Origin: Megascapheus bottae
Taxonomy: Eukaryota > Chordata > Mammalia > Rodentia > Geomyidae
Direction of reading: 5' to 3'
NCBI GenBank assembly: GCA_024803745.1
Contig: JANJXV010000188.1
Span: 1,833,501-1,897,500, forward strand
DNA length: 64,000 nucleotides
The notes under the pieces are model-generated. The model was not told where the DNA came from, did no database searches, and saw only the letters and a list, made by a program, of their open reading frames with translations. A program made the position numbers and the translations under genes. Below are positions 35,392-49,860 of this stretch, piece after piece; position 1 is the first letter of the stretch; each line of letters opens with the position of its first letter.

Positions 35392-36584
35392 ACCCTAACC
35401 CTAACCCTTACCCTTACCCTAACCCTAACCCTAACCCTAATCCTTACCCCATCCCTAAACCTAACCCTACCCCTTACCCTTTCCCTAACCGTAACCCTAA
35501 CCCTAATACTAACCCTTACCATTACCCTAACCCTAAACCTAACTTTAATTCTAACCCTTACCCTTACCCAAACCCTAACCCTAACACTAAATGTAACCCT
35601 TACCCTAACCCTAACCTTAACCCCAAAGCTAAATCTAACCCTAACCCTGACCATAACGCTAACCCTAATCCTAACCCTTAACCTTACCCTTACCCTAACC
35701 CTAACCCTAAACCTAACCCTAAACTTAACCCTTACCCTAACCCTAACCTTAACACCAACACTATCCCTAACCCTAACCCTAACCCTTAGCCTTAACCAAA
35801 CCCTAACCTAACCTTAACCCCAACCCTAAAACAAACCCTAACCCTAACCCTAACTATTAACCTAACCCTAACCATAACCCTAACCCTAACACTTACCCTA
35901 ACCCCAAACCTAAACCTAACTGTAACCCTTACCCTAACCCTAACCTTAACAAGAAAATTAAACCTAACCCTAACCCTAACCATAACCCTAACCCTAATCC
36001 TAAACCTTACCCTTACCCTTACCCTAACCCTAACCCTAACCGTAACCCTTCCCCTAACCCTAACCTTAACCCCAACACGAATCCTAACCGTAACCCTAAC
36101 CGTTACCCTAACCCTAACCTTAACCCAATACTGAACCTAACCCTACCACTAACCCTAACCCTAAACCTTACCCTTACCCTAACCCTAACCCTAAACCTAA
36201 CCTTAAACCTAACTCTTACTCTTACCCTTATCCTAACCCTATCCCTAAACTTAATCTCAACACTAAACCTAACCCTAACCCTAAACCTAACCCTTACCCT
36301 TACCCTAACCCTAAACCTAATCCTAACCTTAACCTTAACCCCAACCCTTACCATTACCCTAATGCTAAACCTAACCCTAACCCTTACCCTAACCCTAACG
36401 CAAACCTTAAACCCAACCCTAACCCTAACCCCTAACACTAACCCTTAACCTAACACTAAACCTAAACCTAACCCTACAACTTACCCTTACCCTAACCCTA
36501 ACCCTAACCCTAACCCCTAACCCTAACCGTAACCCTAACCCTAACCCTAACCCTAACCTTACCCTTACCCTAACCGTAACCCTA
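35392..36584. repeat. 1193-bp tandem unit, copy 2
   Basis: Near-identical copy of 34199-35391. A third, more diverged start of the unit follows to about 36770, then similarity passes to the sequence also found at 55.7-56.4 kb. Confidence 0.9.
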
Positions 36585-37199
36585 ACCCTAATCCTTATCC
36601 TATCCCTAAACCTAACCCTACACCTTACCCTTTCCCTAACCTTAAACCTAACCCTAACCCTAAGCCTTACCCTTACCCTAAACCTAACCCTAATTTTAAT
36701 GCTAACCCTTACCCTTACCCAAACCCTAATCCTAACAGTAACGCTTACCCTAACCCTAACCTTAACCAAAAACTAAACCTAACCCTAACCCTAACCATAA
36801 CACTAACCCTAATCCTAACCCTTACCCTTTCCCTTACCCTAGCCTTACCCTAACCCTAACCCCAACACTAACCCCAACCCAACCCTAACCCTTACCTTAA
36901 CCCTAACCTTAACCCCAACACTAAACCTAACCCTACCACTAACCCTAACCCTAAACCTTACCGTTACCCTAACCCTAATCCTAACCCTAACCTTAACCCC
37001 AACCCTAAACCTAACCCAAACCCTAACCCTTATCCTTACCCTAACCCTAAACGTAACCTTACCCTAACCCTAACCCTTAGCCTTACCCAAACCCTAACCC
37101 TAACCTTAACCCCAACCCTAAACCTAACTTTAACCCTAACTCTATCCCTTACCCTAACCTAACCCTAACCCTAACCCTAACACTTATTCTAACCCCAAA

Positions 37200-39400
37200 C
37201 CTAACCCTAAGCCTTACCCTTAACCTAACCCTAACCCTAACCTTAACCCCAACCCTAAACCTAACTCTAACCCTAAACATATCCCTTACCCTAACCTAAC
37301 CCTAACCTTAACCCCAACCCTAAACCTACCCCTAACCCTAACCCTAACCCTTACCCTAACCCTAACCCTAACCCTAACCCCTATCCTAACTCTGACACTA
37401 ACCCTAAACCTAAACCTTATCCTAACCCTAACCCTAACACTTACCCTAACCCTAACCTAACCCTTACCCTAACTTAACCCTAACCCTTACCCTAACCTGA
37501 ACCCTTACCCTTACCCTAAACCTAACCCTAACCCTAACCCTTACCCTTACCTTAACCCTAACCATAACCTAAACCTTGTCCTTACCCTAACGCTAACCCT
37601 AACCCTAACCCTTACCCTTACCCTAACCCTAACCCTATCCCTAACTTAACCCTAACCTTAAACCTATCCCTAATCCTAACACTTACCCTAACCCTAACCT
37701 TAACCCCAAAACTAAACCTAGCCCTAACCCTAACGCTAACCATTACCCTTACCCTAACCATAACCCTAAACCTAACCATAACACTAACCCTAACCCTAAC
37801 CCTTACCATAACCCTAACCCTAATCGTAACCCTAACCCTTACCTTTACCCTATCCCTAACCCTAACCCTAAAACTAACCCTAACCCTAACCTGAACCCTA
37901 ACCCTAACCCTAACCTTTACCATAATCCTAACCCTAATCCTAACCCTTACCCTTACCCTAACCCTAACCCTAACCCTAACCCTAACCCTTACCCTTACCC
38001 TAACCCTAAACCTAACCTTAACCCCAACCCTAAATCTAACCCTAACCCTAACTCTAACCCTAACCCTAACCCTAACCTTAACCCTAACACTTACCCTTAC
38101 CCTAACCCTAACCCTAACCCTAAACCTAACCCTAATCCTATCCCTAACCCTTGCCCTTACCCTAACCCTAACCCTAAACCTTACCCTAACCCTAACACTT
38201 ACCCTAACCCTAACCCTAATCCTTACCCTAAACCTAACCCTAACCCTTACCCTAACCGTAACCATAAATCTAACCCCTAACCCTAAACCTTAACCTAACC
38301 CTAAAACAAACCCTAACCTAACCCTTACCCTTACCCTAACCCTAAACCTAACTCTAACCGTAACCGTAACCCTAAACCTAAACCTAACACTTACCCTAAC
38401 CCTAAGCCTTACCCTAACCCTAACCCTAACCCTAACCCTAACTTCAATCCTAACCCTCACACTTACCCTTACCCTTACCCTAACGCTAACCCTAAACCTA
38501 ACCCTAACCCTAACCCTAACCCTAACCCTAACCTTAACCCTAACCCTATCCCTAACAATTGCCCTTACACTAACCCTAATCCTAAAGCTAACACCAAACC
38601 TAACCCTAAACCTAATCCTATACCTAACCCTAACCCTAACCCTAACAATAACCCCTAACCCTACCACTAACCCTAACTCTTACCCTTACCCTAATCCCTA
38701 CCCTAAACCTAACCCTTATCCTTACCCTAACCCTAAACCTAACCCTAACCCTAACAATAACCCATACCCTTACCCTAACCCTAACCCTAACCCTAAACCT
38801 AAAACTTACCCTTACCCTAAACCTAACCCTATCTCGTACCGTAAACCTAACCCTAACCCTAACCCTAACCCTACCCTTAACTAAACCCTAACCCTAACCC
38901 TAATCCTAACATTAACCCTAACCCTAACACTAACCCTAGCACATACCCTTACCCTAACCCTAACCCTAACCCTAAACCTAACCCTAAACCTAACCCTAAC
39001 CTATCCCTAAACCTAACCCCTAAACCTTACCCTAACCCTAAACATAACCCTAACCCTAACCGTAACGCATACCCTTACCCTAACCCTAACCCTAACACTA
39101 ACCCTAAATCTTACCCTTACCCTAAACCTAACCCTAACCCTAACCCTAACCCAAAACCTAACCCTAAACCTAAACCTATCCCTATCTTTACCTAAACCCT
39201 AACACTCACCCTAACCCTTACCGTTACCCTTAACCTAAACCTAACCCTAACCCTAAAACTTACCCTTACCCTAACTCTAACCCTAAAGCTAACCCTAACC
39301 CTTATCCTAACCCTAACCGTAACCCTAACCCTAACCCTTTACGTAACCCTAACACTAAACCTAACCCCTAACCCTAACCCTTACCCTAACCCTAACACTA
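37200..39400. repeat. Block G copy 1
   Basis: Landmarks in order are ATCCCTTACCCTAACC near 37280, CCCCAAAACTAAACCTAGCC at 37704, CAATTG at 38556, CTATCTTTACC at 39182 and TTTACGTAACCC at 39338. All recur in copies 2 and 3. This copy is longer than the others between the second landmark and CTATCTTTACC. Confidence 0.65.
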
Positions 39401-40559
39401 AACCTAACCCCTAACCCTAACCCTAAACCTAACCCCTAACCCTAATCCTAATCCTAAACCTAAACCTTACCCTAACCCTAAACCTAACCCTAACCCTAAC
39501 CCTCACCCTAACCCTTATCCTTACCCTAACCCTAACCCTAATCGTAACCCCAACCCAAAACCTAACCCTTACCCTAACCTTAACCCTTACCCTAAACCTA
39601 ACCCTACCCTAACCCTAACGCTAAAACTTACCCTTACACTAACTCTAACCCTACCCGTAAACCTAAACCTTATCCGAAACCTAACCCTAACCCTAACCCT
39701 AACCCTAACACTATCCCTAACCCTACCACTTACCCTAACCTAACCCTAAACATAAACCTTACCCTAAACCAAACACTAACCATAACCTTTACCCTAACCC
39801 TAACCCTAACAATAACCCTTTCCTAAACCTAAACCTAACCCTAAACCTAATCCGAACCCTTACCTTAACCCTATCCCTAATCTTAACGCCAACCCCTAAC
39901 CCTAACCCTAACCCTAACCCTTACCCTTACCCTAACCCTAACCCTACAACTAACCTTAACCTTAACCCTAACCCTTACCCTAATCCTAACCCTAAACCTA
40001 ACCCTAACCCTACCCTAACCCTTACCCTTATCCTAACCCTAATCCTAAACCTAACCCTTACCCTTACCTAACCCTAACCCTAAACTTAAAACTAACCCTA
40101 TCCCTAAACTTAATCCAACCCTAACCCTAACCCTTACCCTAACTCTAACCCTAACCCTAAACCTAACCCTTACCCTTACTCTCAACCTAACCCTAACCCT
40201 AAAACTAACCCTAACCCTTACCCTTACCCTAACCCTAACCCTAAACCTAACCCTAACCCTAACCGTAACCCTTACCCTTACCCTAACCCTAACCCTAACC
40301 CTAACCCTTACCATAACCTAACCCTAATCCTAACTCTAACACTAACACTTACCCTAATCGTAACCCTAACCCTAACACTTACCCTAACCCTAACCCTAAC
40401 CCTTACCCTTACCCTAACCGTAACACTAACCCCAACCCTAACAGCTAACCCTAACCCTTAACATAACCCTAACCCTAACTCTAAACCTAACACTAATCCT
40501 TACCTTTACCCCCACCCTAAACCTTACTCTAACCCTAACCGTAACCCTAACCTTAACCC

Positions 40560-41215
40560 TAACAATTGCCCCAAACATAACCCTAACCCTAAACCTAACA
40601 CTAACCCTAACCCTAACCTTAACCCTAACCCTTACCCTTACCCTAACCCTAATCTTAAACATAACACTAACCAAAACCCTAATTCTAACCCCTAACCCCA
40701 CCCCTAACCCTAACCCTTACCCTTATTCTAACCCTAACCCTAATACTTACCCTTACCCTAACGCCTACCCTAACTTTAACCCTAACCCTAACCCTTACCC
40801 TAACCCTAACCCTAACCCTTATCCTTACGCTAATCCTGAACCTAACCCCTAACCCTAATCCTTACCCTTACTTTTACCCTAACCCTAACCCTAAACCTAA
40901 GCCTTACCCTTACCCTAAACCTAACTCTAAACCTTACCCTAAACCTATCCCTAACCCTAACCCTAACCCTAACACTGATCCCAACACATACCCTTACCCT
41001 AACCGTAACCCTAACCCTAACCGTAACCCTAAACGTAAACCTAACCCCTAACCCTATCATTAACCCTACCCCTAACCCTTACCCTTACCCCTAACCCTAA
41101 CCCTAACCCTAACCCTTACCCTTACCCTCACCCTAACACTAACGTTAACCCTAACCCTAACCCTAACCCTAATATTAACCCTATCCCTTTTTCCTTACCC
41201 TACCCATAAACCTAA
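40560..41215. repeat. Block D copy 1
   Basis: Landmarks are CAATTG at 40563, CCCCACCCCTAACCC near 40695, CACTGATCCCAACACATA near 40974 and CCCTACCCATAAACC near 41209. Copies with the same order are at 52.5-53.1 and 58.2-58.8 kb. Confidence 0.65.
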
Positions 41216-42110
41216 CCCTAAACATAACCCTAACCCTAAACCTAACCCTAACGCTAACCTTAACCCCAACATTAAACCTAACCCTACCACTAACCCTAAC
41301 CCTAAACCTTACCGTTACCCTAACTTTAACCCTAAACCTAAACCTAACCTTAACTCTAACCCTTATCCTTACCCTAACCCTAACCCTAAACCTAACCCTA
41401 ACTCTAAACCAAACCCTTACTCTTACCCTAACCCTAAACCTAACCCTAACCCTTACCCTTACCCTAACCCTGACCCTAACACTAACCCTAACCCTCACCT
41501 TAACCCTAACCCTTACCCTTACCCTAACACTAACCCTAAACCTAACCCTAACCATAACACTTATCCTAACCCTAACCCTAATCCTTACTCTTACCTAACC
41601 CTAACCGTAATCTTAACCCCAACCCTAACCCTAACCCTAAACCTTACCATAACCCTAACCCTGAACCTAACCCGAACCCTGACCCTAACCCTAACCCTAA
41701 CCCTAACCCTTAAACTTACCCTTACCCTAACCCTAACACTAAACCTAACACCAACCCTAACCCTAACCCTAACAACTAACCATAACCCTAACCACAACCC
41801 TTACCCTTACCCTACCCTACCCCTAACCCTAACACTTACCATACCCCTAACAGTAATGCTAACACTAACCCTAACGCTAAACCTTACCCTAACCCTAAAC
41901 CTAAACCTAATCCTTGCCCTAACCCTAAACCTAACCCTAACCCTTACCTTTTCCCTGACCCTAACCCTTACCCTTACCCTAAACCTAACCCTAAACCTAA
42001 CCCTAACCCTAACCCTAACCCTAACCCTAACCTTAACCCTAACCCTAACCCTAACCATTAGCCTTACCTTACCCTAACCCTAACCCTAAAACTAACCCTA
42101 ACCCTCACCG
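41181..42110. repeat. Block F copy 3
   Basis: Matches the series at 8271-9480 and 11267-12480, with the landmark GTAATGCTAACAC at 41853. It is more diverged and shorter than those two. Blocks C and B follow, as after copy 2. Confidence 0.65.
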
Positions 42111-42287
42111 TAACACTAACCTTTACCCTTACCCCAAACCCTAACCCTAAACCTAAACCCTAACCCTAACCCTAACCCTAACACCTAACCCTAACCCTAA
42201 CCCTTACCCTTACCCTAACCCTCACCCTATCCCTAACACTTACCCTAACCCTAAGCATAACCCTTACCCTTAACATAAACCTAACCC

Positions 42288-42670
42288 TTAACCAAACCCT
42301 AACACTAACCCTAACCCCTAACCCTAACCCTTACCCTAACCCTAACCCTAACTCTAACCCTAACCCTAAACCTTACCCTTACCCTAACCCTAACCCTAAC
42401 TCTAACCCTAACCCTAACCCAAACCCTTCCCCTTCCCCTAACTCTAACCCTAACCCTAACATTTACTCTAACCCTAACCCTAACCCTAACCCTTAGCCTT
42501 CCCTAATCCTAACCCTAACCTTAACCCCTACCCCAAACCTAACCCTAACCGTAACCCTAACCCTTACACTAACCCTAACATTAACTCTACCCTAACACTT
42601 ACCCTTACCCTAACTGTAACCCTTATCCTAACCCTAACCCTAACTTTAACACTAACTCCAACCCTTAAAC
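42288..42670. repeat. Block C copy 5
   Basis: TTAACCAAAC at 42288 and CCCAAACCCTTCC at 42418, so the spacing is 130 instead of 112. The CTTTAACG word at the end has become CCCTTAAACTAACCCC, as it is at the window start. Confidence 0.7.
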
Positions 42671-42679
42671 TAACCCCTA

Positions 42680-43190
42680 ACCCTAACCCTTACCCAAACC
42701 CTAACCCTAAACCATACCCTTACTCTAACCCTAACCCTAACTCTAACCCTAACCCTAACCCTAACCCTTACCTTACCCTAACCCTAACCTAAACCCTAAC
42801 CCTAACCCTAACCTTAATTCTAAACCTTATCCTTACCATAACCCTAACCCTAAACCTAACCCTAAACCTAAACCTAACCCTTACCCTTACCCAAATGCTA
42901 GACCTAAACCTAATCCTTACCCTTACCATAACCATAACCCTAACCCTAATCCTAACCTTAACCCTAACGCTAACCCTCACCCTAACCCTAACCCTAAACC
43001 TAACACTTACCCTAACCCTAACCCTAACCATAAACCTAAGCCTAACCTTAACCATAACCATAACCCTAACCAAAACCCTTACACTAACCCAAACCCTTAA
43101 CCTAACCCGAACTGTAACCCTATACCTAACCCTAAATCTTATCCTTACCCTAACCCTAAACCTTAAACCTAACACTAACCCTAACCCTTA
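42680..43190. repeat. Block B copy 5
   Basis: CTTAATTC at 42813 and GAACTGTAAC at 43109. Plain satellite links it to block E copy 2 at 44141. Confidence 0.7.
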
Positions 43191-44140
43191 ACTCTAACCG
43201 TAACCCTAACCCTAACTGTAACCCTTACCCTTACCCTAAACCTAACCCTAACCCTAACCCTTACCCTAGCCCTAACCCCAACACTAAACCTAACCCTAAA
43301 CCTAACGCTAAACCTTACCTAACCCTAACCCTAAACCTAACCTTAACCTTAGTCCTAATCCTTACCCTTACCCTAAAGCTAAACCTAACCCTAACCCTTA
43401 CCCTAACCCTAACCCTAACCTTAACTCCAACCCTAAACCTAACCCTAACCCTAATCCTAACCCTTACCCTAACCCTAACCCTACCCTAAAACTTACCCTT
43501 AACCTAACTTTAACCCTAACCCTAACCCTAACCCTTATCCTAACCCTAACCCTAACCGTAACACTTACCCTAACCCTAACCATAACCCTTACCCTAACCC
43601 TAACCCTAACCCTAACCCTTAACTAACCCTAACCCTAACCCTTACCCTTACCTAACACTATACCTAACCCTAACCCATACCCTTACCCTAACTCTAACCC
43701 TAAACCTAACCCTAACACATACCCTTACCCTAACCCTAACCCTAACCCTAACCGTAAGCCTAAACCTAACGCTAAACCTAACCCTAACCCTAACGCTAAC
43801 ACTTACCCTAAACCTAACCTTACCCAAACACTAAACCTAACCCTAACCCTAACCATAGCCCTTACCCTTACCGTAACCCTAACACTAAACCTAACCCTAA
43901 CCCTAAACCTAACCCTAACCCTTACCCTACCCTAACGCTAATCCTAACCCTAACCCTTACCCTTAACCTAACCCTAACCTTAAACCTAAAACTAAACCTA
44001 ACCCTAACCTTAACCCTAACCCTAACCTAACCCTTACCCTAACCCTAACCCTAATCTTAAACCTAACCCTTACACTTACCCTAACCCTAATCCTAACCCT
44101 AAATCTAACCCTAACCCTAACCTTAACCCTAACCCTTGCC

Positions 44141-47100
44141 GTTAACCTAAACATAACCCTAAAACTAAACCTAACCCTAACCCTTCCCTAACCCTAACCC
44201 TAAAGCTTACCCTAAGCCTAACCGTAACCCTTCCCCTACCACTAAGACTTAGCCTAACCCTAACCCTAACACTAATCCTTACACTAACCCTACCCCTAAC
44301 CCTAACCCTTACACTTACCCTAACCCTAAACATAACTTTAACCCTAACAGTAACCGTAACCCTAACCCTAAACCTTACCCTTACCCTAACCCTAACCCTA
44401 ACCATAACCCTTACTCTAACCCTAACCCCAACACTAAACCTAACCCTAACCCTAACCCTTACCCTAACCTTAACCTTAACCTCAACACTAAACCTAACCC
44501 TAACCCTAACCCTAAACCTAACCTTAACCTTAACCCTAACCCTTACCCTTACCCTAACGCTAAACCTAAAACTAACCCTTACCCTAACCCTAACCGTAAC
44601 CTTAAACCCAACCCTAAACCTAACTCTAACCCTAACCCTAATCCTTACCCTAACCCTAACCATAACCCTACCCTAAAAGTTACCCATAACCTAACTTTAA
44701 CCTAACCCTAACCCTAACCCTGATCCTAACCCTAACCCTCACCCTACACTTACCCTAACCCTAACCCTAACCCTTACCCTAACCCTAACCCTAACCCTTA
44801 CCCTTACCTTAACACTGAACCTAACCCTAACCCTTACCCTTACCCTAACGCTAACCATAACCCTAACCCTAACCCTAACACATACCCTTACCCTAATCCT
44901 AAGAATAACCCTAACTGTAACCCTAAACCTAACCCTAAACCTAACCCTAACCTTAACCTAACACATACCTAATCCTAACCTTAACCCCAACACTAAACCT
45001 AACCCTAACCCTAACCATAACCCTTACCCTTACCCTAACCCTAACCCTAAACCTAACCCTAACCCTAAACCTAATTCTAACCCTTACCCTAACCCTAACC
45101 CTAATCCTAACCCTAAACCTTACCCTTACCCTAACCCTAACCCTAATCCTAAAATTAACCCTAACCCTAACCTTAACCCTAACCCTAACCTAACCCTTAC
45201 ACTAACCCTAACCCTAATCTAAACCTAACCCTTACCCTTACCATAACTCTAACCCTAAACCTAACCCTTACCCTAACCCTAACCCTAAAAATTACCCTAA
45301 CCCTAACTGTACCCTTACTCTAACACTAACACTTAGCCTAACCCTAAACCTAACCCTAATCCTTACCCTAACCCTAACCCTAAAGCTAACTCTAACCCTA
45401 AACATAACCCTAACCCTAACCCTAACCCTTACCCTAACCCTAACCCTAACCCTTATCCTAACCCTAACTCTAAACCTAAACCTAACCTTAACCCTAACCC
45501 TTACCCTTACCCTAACCCTAACCCTAAACCTAACATAATGCTAACATTAAACTTAACCCTTACCCTTACCCTAACCGCTAACCCTAACACTTACCCTAAC
45601 CATAATACTAACCCTAACCGTTACCCTTACCCTATCTCTAAGCCTAACATTAACCATAAACATAACTCTAACCCTAACCCTACCTTAAACGTACCCGAAC
45701 CCTAACCCTATCCCCAATCCTAACTCTTATCCTTACCCTAAATCTAACACTAAACCTAACACTAACCCTAACCCCTAACCCTAACCGTAACCCTAACCCT
45801 AACCCTAACCCTTACCCTTACCCTAACCCTAACCCTAACCGTAACCGTAACCCTTACCCTAACCCTAACCCCAACACTAAACCTAACTCTAACCCTAACC
45901 CTTACCCTATCCCTAACCTTAACCCCAACACTAACCCTAACCCTAACCCTAACCCTCACCCTTACTCTAACCCTAACCCTAAATCTCACCTTAACCTTAA
46001 CCCTAACCCTTACCCTCACCCTAACGCTAAACCTAATCCTAACCCTTACCTAACCCTAACCCTAAACTTAACCCCAACCCTAACCCTAACCCTTACCCTA
46101 ACCCTAACCTTAACCCAACCCTAAACCTAACTCTAACCCTAACCCTAACCCTTACCCTAACCCTAACCATAACCCTACCCTAAAACTTATTCTTAACCTA
46201 ACTTTAACCCTAAACCTAACCCTAACCCTTATCCTAACCCTAACCCTAATCCTAAAACTAACCCTTACCCTTATCCTAACCCTAACCCTAACCCTAACCC
46301 TAACACTTACCCTAACCCTAATCCTAACCCTACCCTAAAACTTATTCTTAACCTAACTTTAACCCTAACCCTAACCCTAACCCTTATCCTAACCCTAACC
46401 CTAATCCTAAAACTAAACCTTACCATTATACTAACCCTAACCCTAACCCTAACACTTACCCTAACCCTAACCCTAACCCTTACCCTAACCCTTACCCTAA
46501 CCCTAACCCTAACGGTAACCCTTACCTAACCCTAACCCGAAACCTAACCCTTACCCTTAACTTAACACTAAACCTAACCCTAATCCTAACCCTTACTCTA
46601 ACGCTAACCCTAACCCTAAACCTAACCCTAACACATACCCTTACCCTAACCCTAACCCTAACCCTAACTCTAACCGTAACCCTAAACCTAAACCTAAACC
46701 TAACGCTAACCCTAACACTAACACTTACCCTAACCCTAACCTTAACCCCAACACTAAACCTAAACCTAACCCTAACCCTAAACCTAACCCTAAACCTATC
46801 ACTAACCCTAACCCTAACCCTTACCCTTACCCTAACCCTAACCCTAACCCTAAACATAACCCTAACCCTAACCTTAACCCTAACACTTACCCTTACCCTA
46901 ACCCTAACCCTAACACTTACCCTAACAATAACCCTAACCCTAATCCTTACCCTTACCCTAACTCTAAGCCTAACATTAACCATAACCATACCCTAACCCT
47001 AACCCTTACCCTAACCCTTCCCCCAAACCTTGCTCTTATCCATACCCTAACCCTAACCCTAAACCTAACACTAACCCTAACCCCTAACCCTAACCGTAAC

Positions 47101-47650
47101 CCTAACTCTAACCCTAATCCTTACCCTTACCCTAACCCTAACCCTAACGTTAACACTTACCCTAACCCTAACCCAAACACTAAACCTAACTGTAACCATA
47201 AGCCTTACAATATCCCTAAACTTAACCCGAACACTAAATCTAAACCTAACCCTAACACTAACCCTTAACCTTACCCTAACCCTAACCCTACACCTAACCT
47301 TAACCTTAACCCTAACCCTTACACTTACCCTAATGCTAAACCTAACCCTAACACTTACCCTAACCCTAACCCTAACATAAACCCCAACTATAACCCTAAC
47401 CCCTAACCCTAACCCTTATCCTAACCCTAATCCTACCCCTAACCCTAAAACTAACACTTACCCTAACCCTAACCCTAACAATAACCCTTACCCTTACCCT
47501 AACTCTGAGCCTAACTTTAACCATAACCATAACCCTAACCCTAACCCTTACCCTAACCCTACCCTAAACCTAACCCGATCCCTAACCCTATCCCTAACCC
47601 TAACTCTTATCCTTACCCTAACTTTAACCCTGAACCTAACACTAAACCTA
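44141..47650. repeat. Block E copy 2
   Basis: Second copy of 29848-34170 with landmarks in the same order. It lacks the earlier duplicate of the first landmark. After it, the 1193-bp pair found after copy 1 is missing: the spacing from CCCGATCCC to block G is about 2.4 kb shorter here. Confidence 0.7.
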
Positions 47651-47758
47651 ACCACTAACTCTAACCGTAACCCTCACCCTAACCCTAACCATTGCCCTTA
47701 CCCTAACCCTAAACGTAACCCTAATCCTTACCCTAACCCTAACCCTAAACTTAACCCC

Positions 47759-47789
<31 letters not shown>

Positions 47790-48299
47790 TACCCTAACCC
47801 TATCACTAACCTTAACCCCAACCCTAACCCTAAACCCTAACCCAAACCCTTAACCTAACCCTAACCCTACCCCTAACCCTAAAACTTACCCTTACCCTAA
47901 CCCTAACCCTAACCCTAACCCTTACCATTACCCTAACCCTAACCCTAAACCTAACCTTAACCCTAACCCTTACCCTTGCCCTTACCCTAACCCTAACCCT
48001 AACCTTAACCCCAACCCTAAACCTAACCCAACCCCTAACCCTTATGCTTACCCTAACCCTAACCGTAAACTTACCCCTAAACCTAACCCTTAGCCTTACC
48101 CAAACCCTAACCCTAACCTTAACCCCAACACTAAACCTAACTCTAACCTTAACTCTATCCCTTACACTAACCTAACCCCTAACCCTAACCCTTACCCTAA
48201 CACTTACTCTAACCCCAAACCTAACCCTAAGCCGTACCCTTAACCTAACCCTAACCCTAATCTTAACCCCAACCCTAAACCTAACTCTAACCCTAAACC

Positions 48300-49270
48300 A
48301 ATCCCTTACCCTAACCTAACCCTAACCTTAACCCCAACCCTAAACCTACCCCTAACCCTAGCCCTAACCCTTACCCCTAACCCTAACCCTAACGCTAACC
48401 CTAACCCCTACCCTAGCTCTAACACTAACCCTAACCCTAAACATTATCCTAACCCTAACACTTACCCTAACCCTAACCTAACCCTTACCCTAACCTAACC
48501 CTAATCCTTACCCTAACCCGAACCCTTACCCTTACCCTAAACCTAACCCTAACCCTAACCCTTACCCTTACCTTAACCCTAACCCTAACCTAACCCTTAT
48601 CATTACCCTAACGCTAACCCTAACCCTAAACCTTACCCTTACCCTAACCCTAACCCTATCCCTAACCCTAACCAAACCCTAACCCTAAACCTATCCCTAA
48701 TCCTAACCCTTACCCTAACCCTAACCTTAACCCCAAAACTAAACCTAGCCCTAACCCTAACGCTAACATTTACCCTTACCCTAACCCTAACCCTAAACCT
48801 AACCCTAACACTAACCCTAACCCTAACCCTTACCTTAACCCTAACCCTAATCGTAAACCTAACCCTTACCCTTACCCTATCCCTAACCCTAACCATAAAA
48901 CTAACCCTAACCCTAACCTGAACCCTAACCGTAACCCTAAACCTTACCATAATCCTAACCCTAATCCTAACCCTTACCATTACCCTAACCCTAACCCTAA
49001 CCCTAACCCTTACCCTTACCTAACCCTAAACCTAACCTTAACCCCACCCCTAAATCTAACCCTAACCCTAACTCTAAACCTAACCCTAACCCTAACCTTA
49101 ACCCTAACACTTACCCTTACCCTAACCCTAACCCTAACCCTAAACCTAACCCTAACCCTATCCCTAACCCTTGCCCTTATCCTAACCCTAACCCTAACCT
49201 TACCCTAACCCTAACCCTAAACCTAACCCTAACACTACCACTTACCCTAACCCTAACCCTAATCCTTACC

Positions 49271-49306
<36 letters not shown>

Positions 49307-49860
49307 ATAAACTTAACCCCTAACCCTAAACCTTAACCTAACCCTAAAACTAACCCTAACGTAACCCTCACCCTTACCCTAACCCTTACCCTAACCCTAA
49401 CTTTAACCCTAACCCTCACATTTACCCTTACCCTAACCCTAACCCTAAACCTAATCCTAACCCTAACCCTAACCCTAACCCTAACCTTAACCCTAACCCT
49501 AACCCTAACAATTGCCCTTACACTAACCCTAACCCTAACCCTAACCCTAACACTAACCCTAAATCTTACCCTTACCCTAAACCTAACCCTAACGCTTACC
49601 CTAAACCTAACCCTAAACCTAAACCTAACCCTATCTTTACCTAAACCCTAACACTCACCCTAACCCTTACCGTTACCCTTACCCTAACCCTAACCCTAAA
49701 ACTTACCCTTACCCTAACTCTAACCCTAAAGCTAACCCTAACCCTTATCCTAACCCTAACCGTAACCCTAACCCTAACCCTTTACGTAACCCTAACACTA
49801 AACCTAACCCCTAACCCTAACCCTTACCCTAACCCTAACACTAAACCTAACCCCTAACCC
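48300..49860. repeat. Block G copy 2
   Basis: Landmarks are CCCTAGCTCT near 48411, CCCCAAAACTAAACCTAGCC at 48731, CAATTG at 49509, CTATCTTTACC at 49631 and TTTACGTAACCC at 49781. Offsets to copy 3 are 8.05-8.25 kb. Confidence 0.65.
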
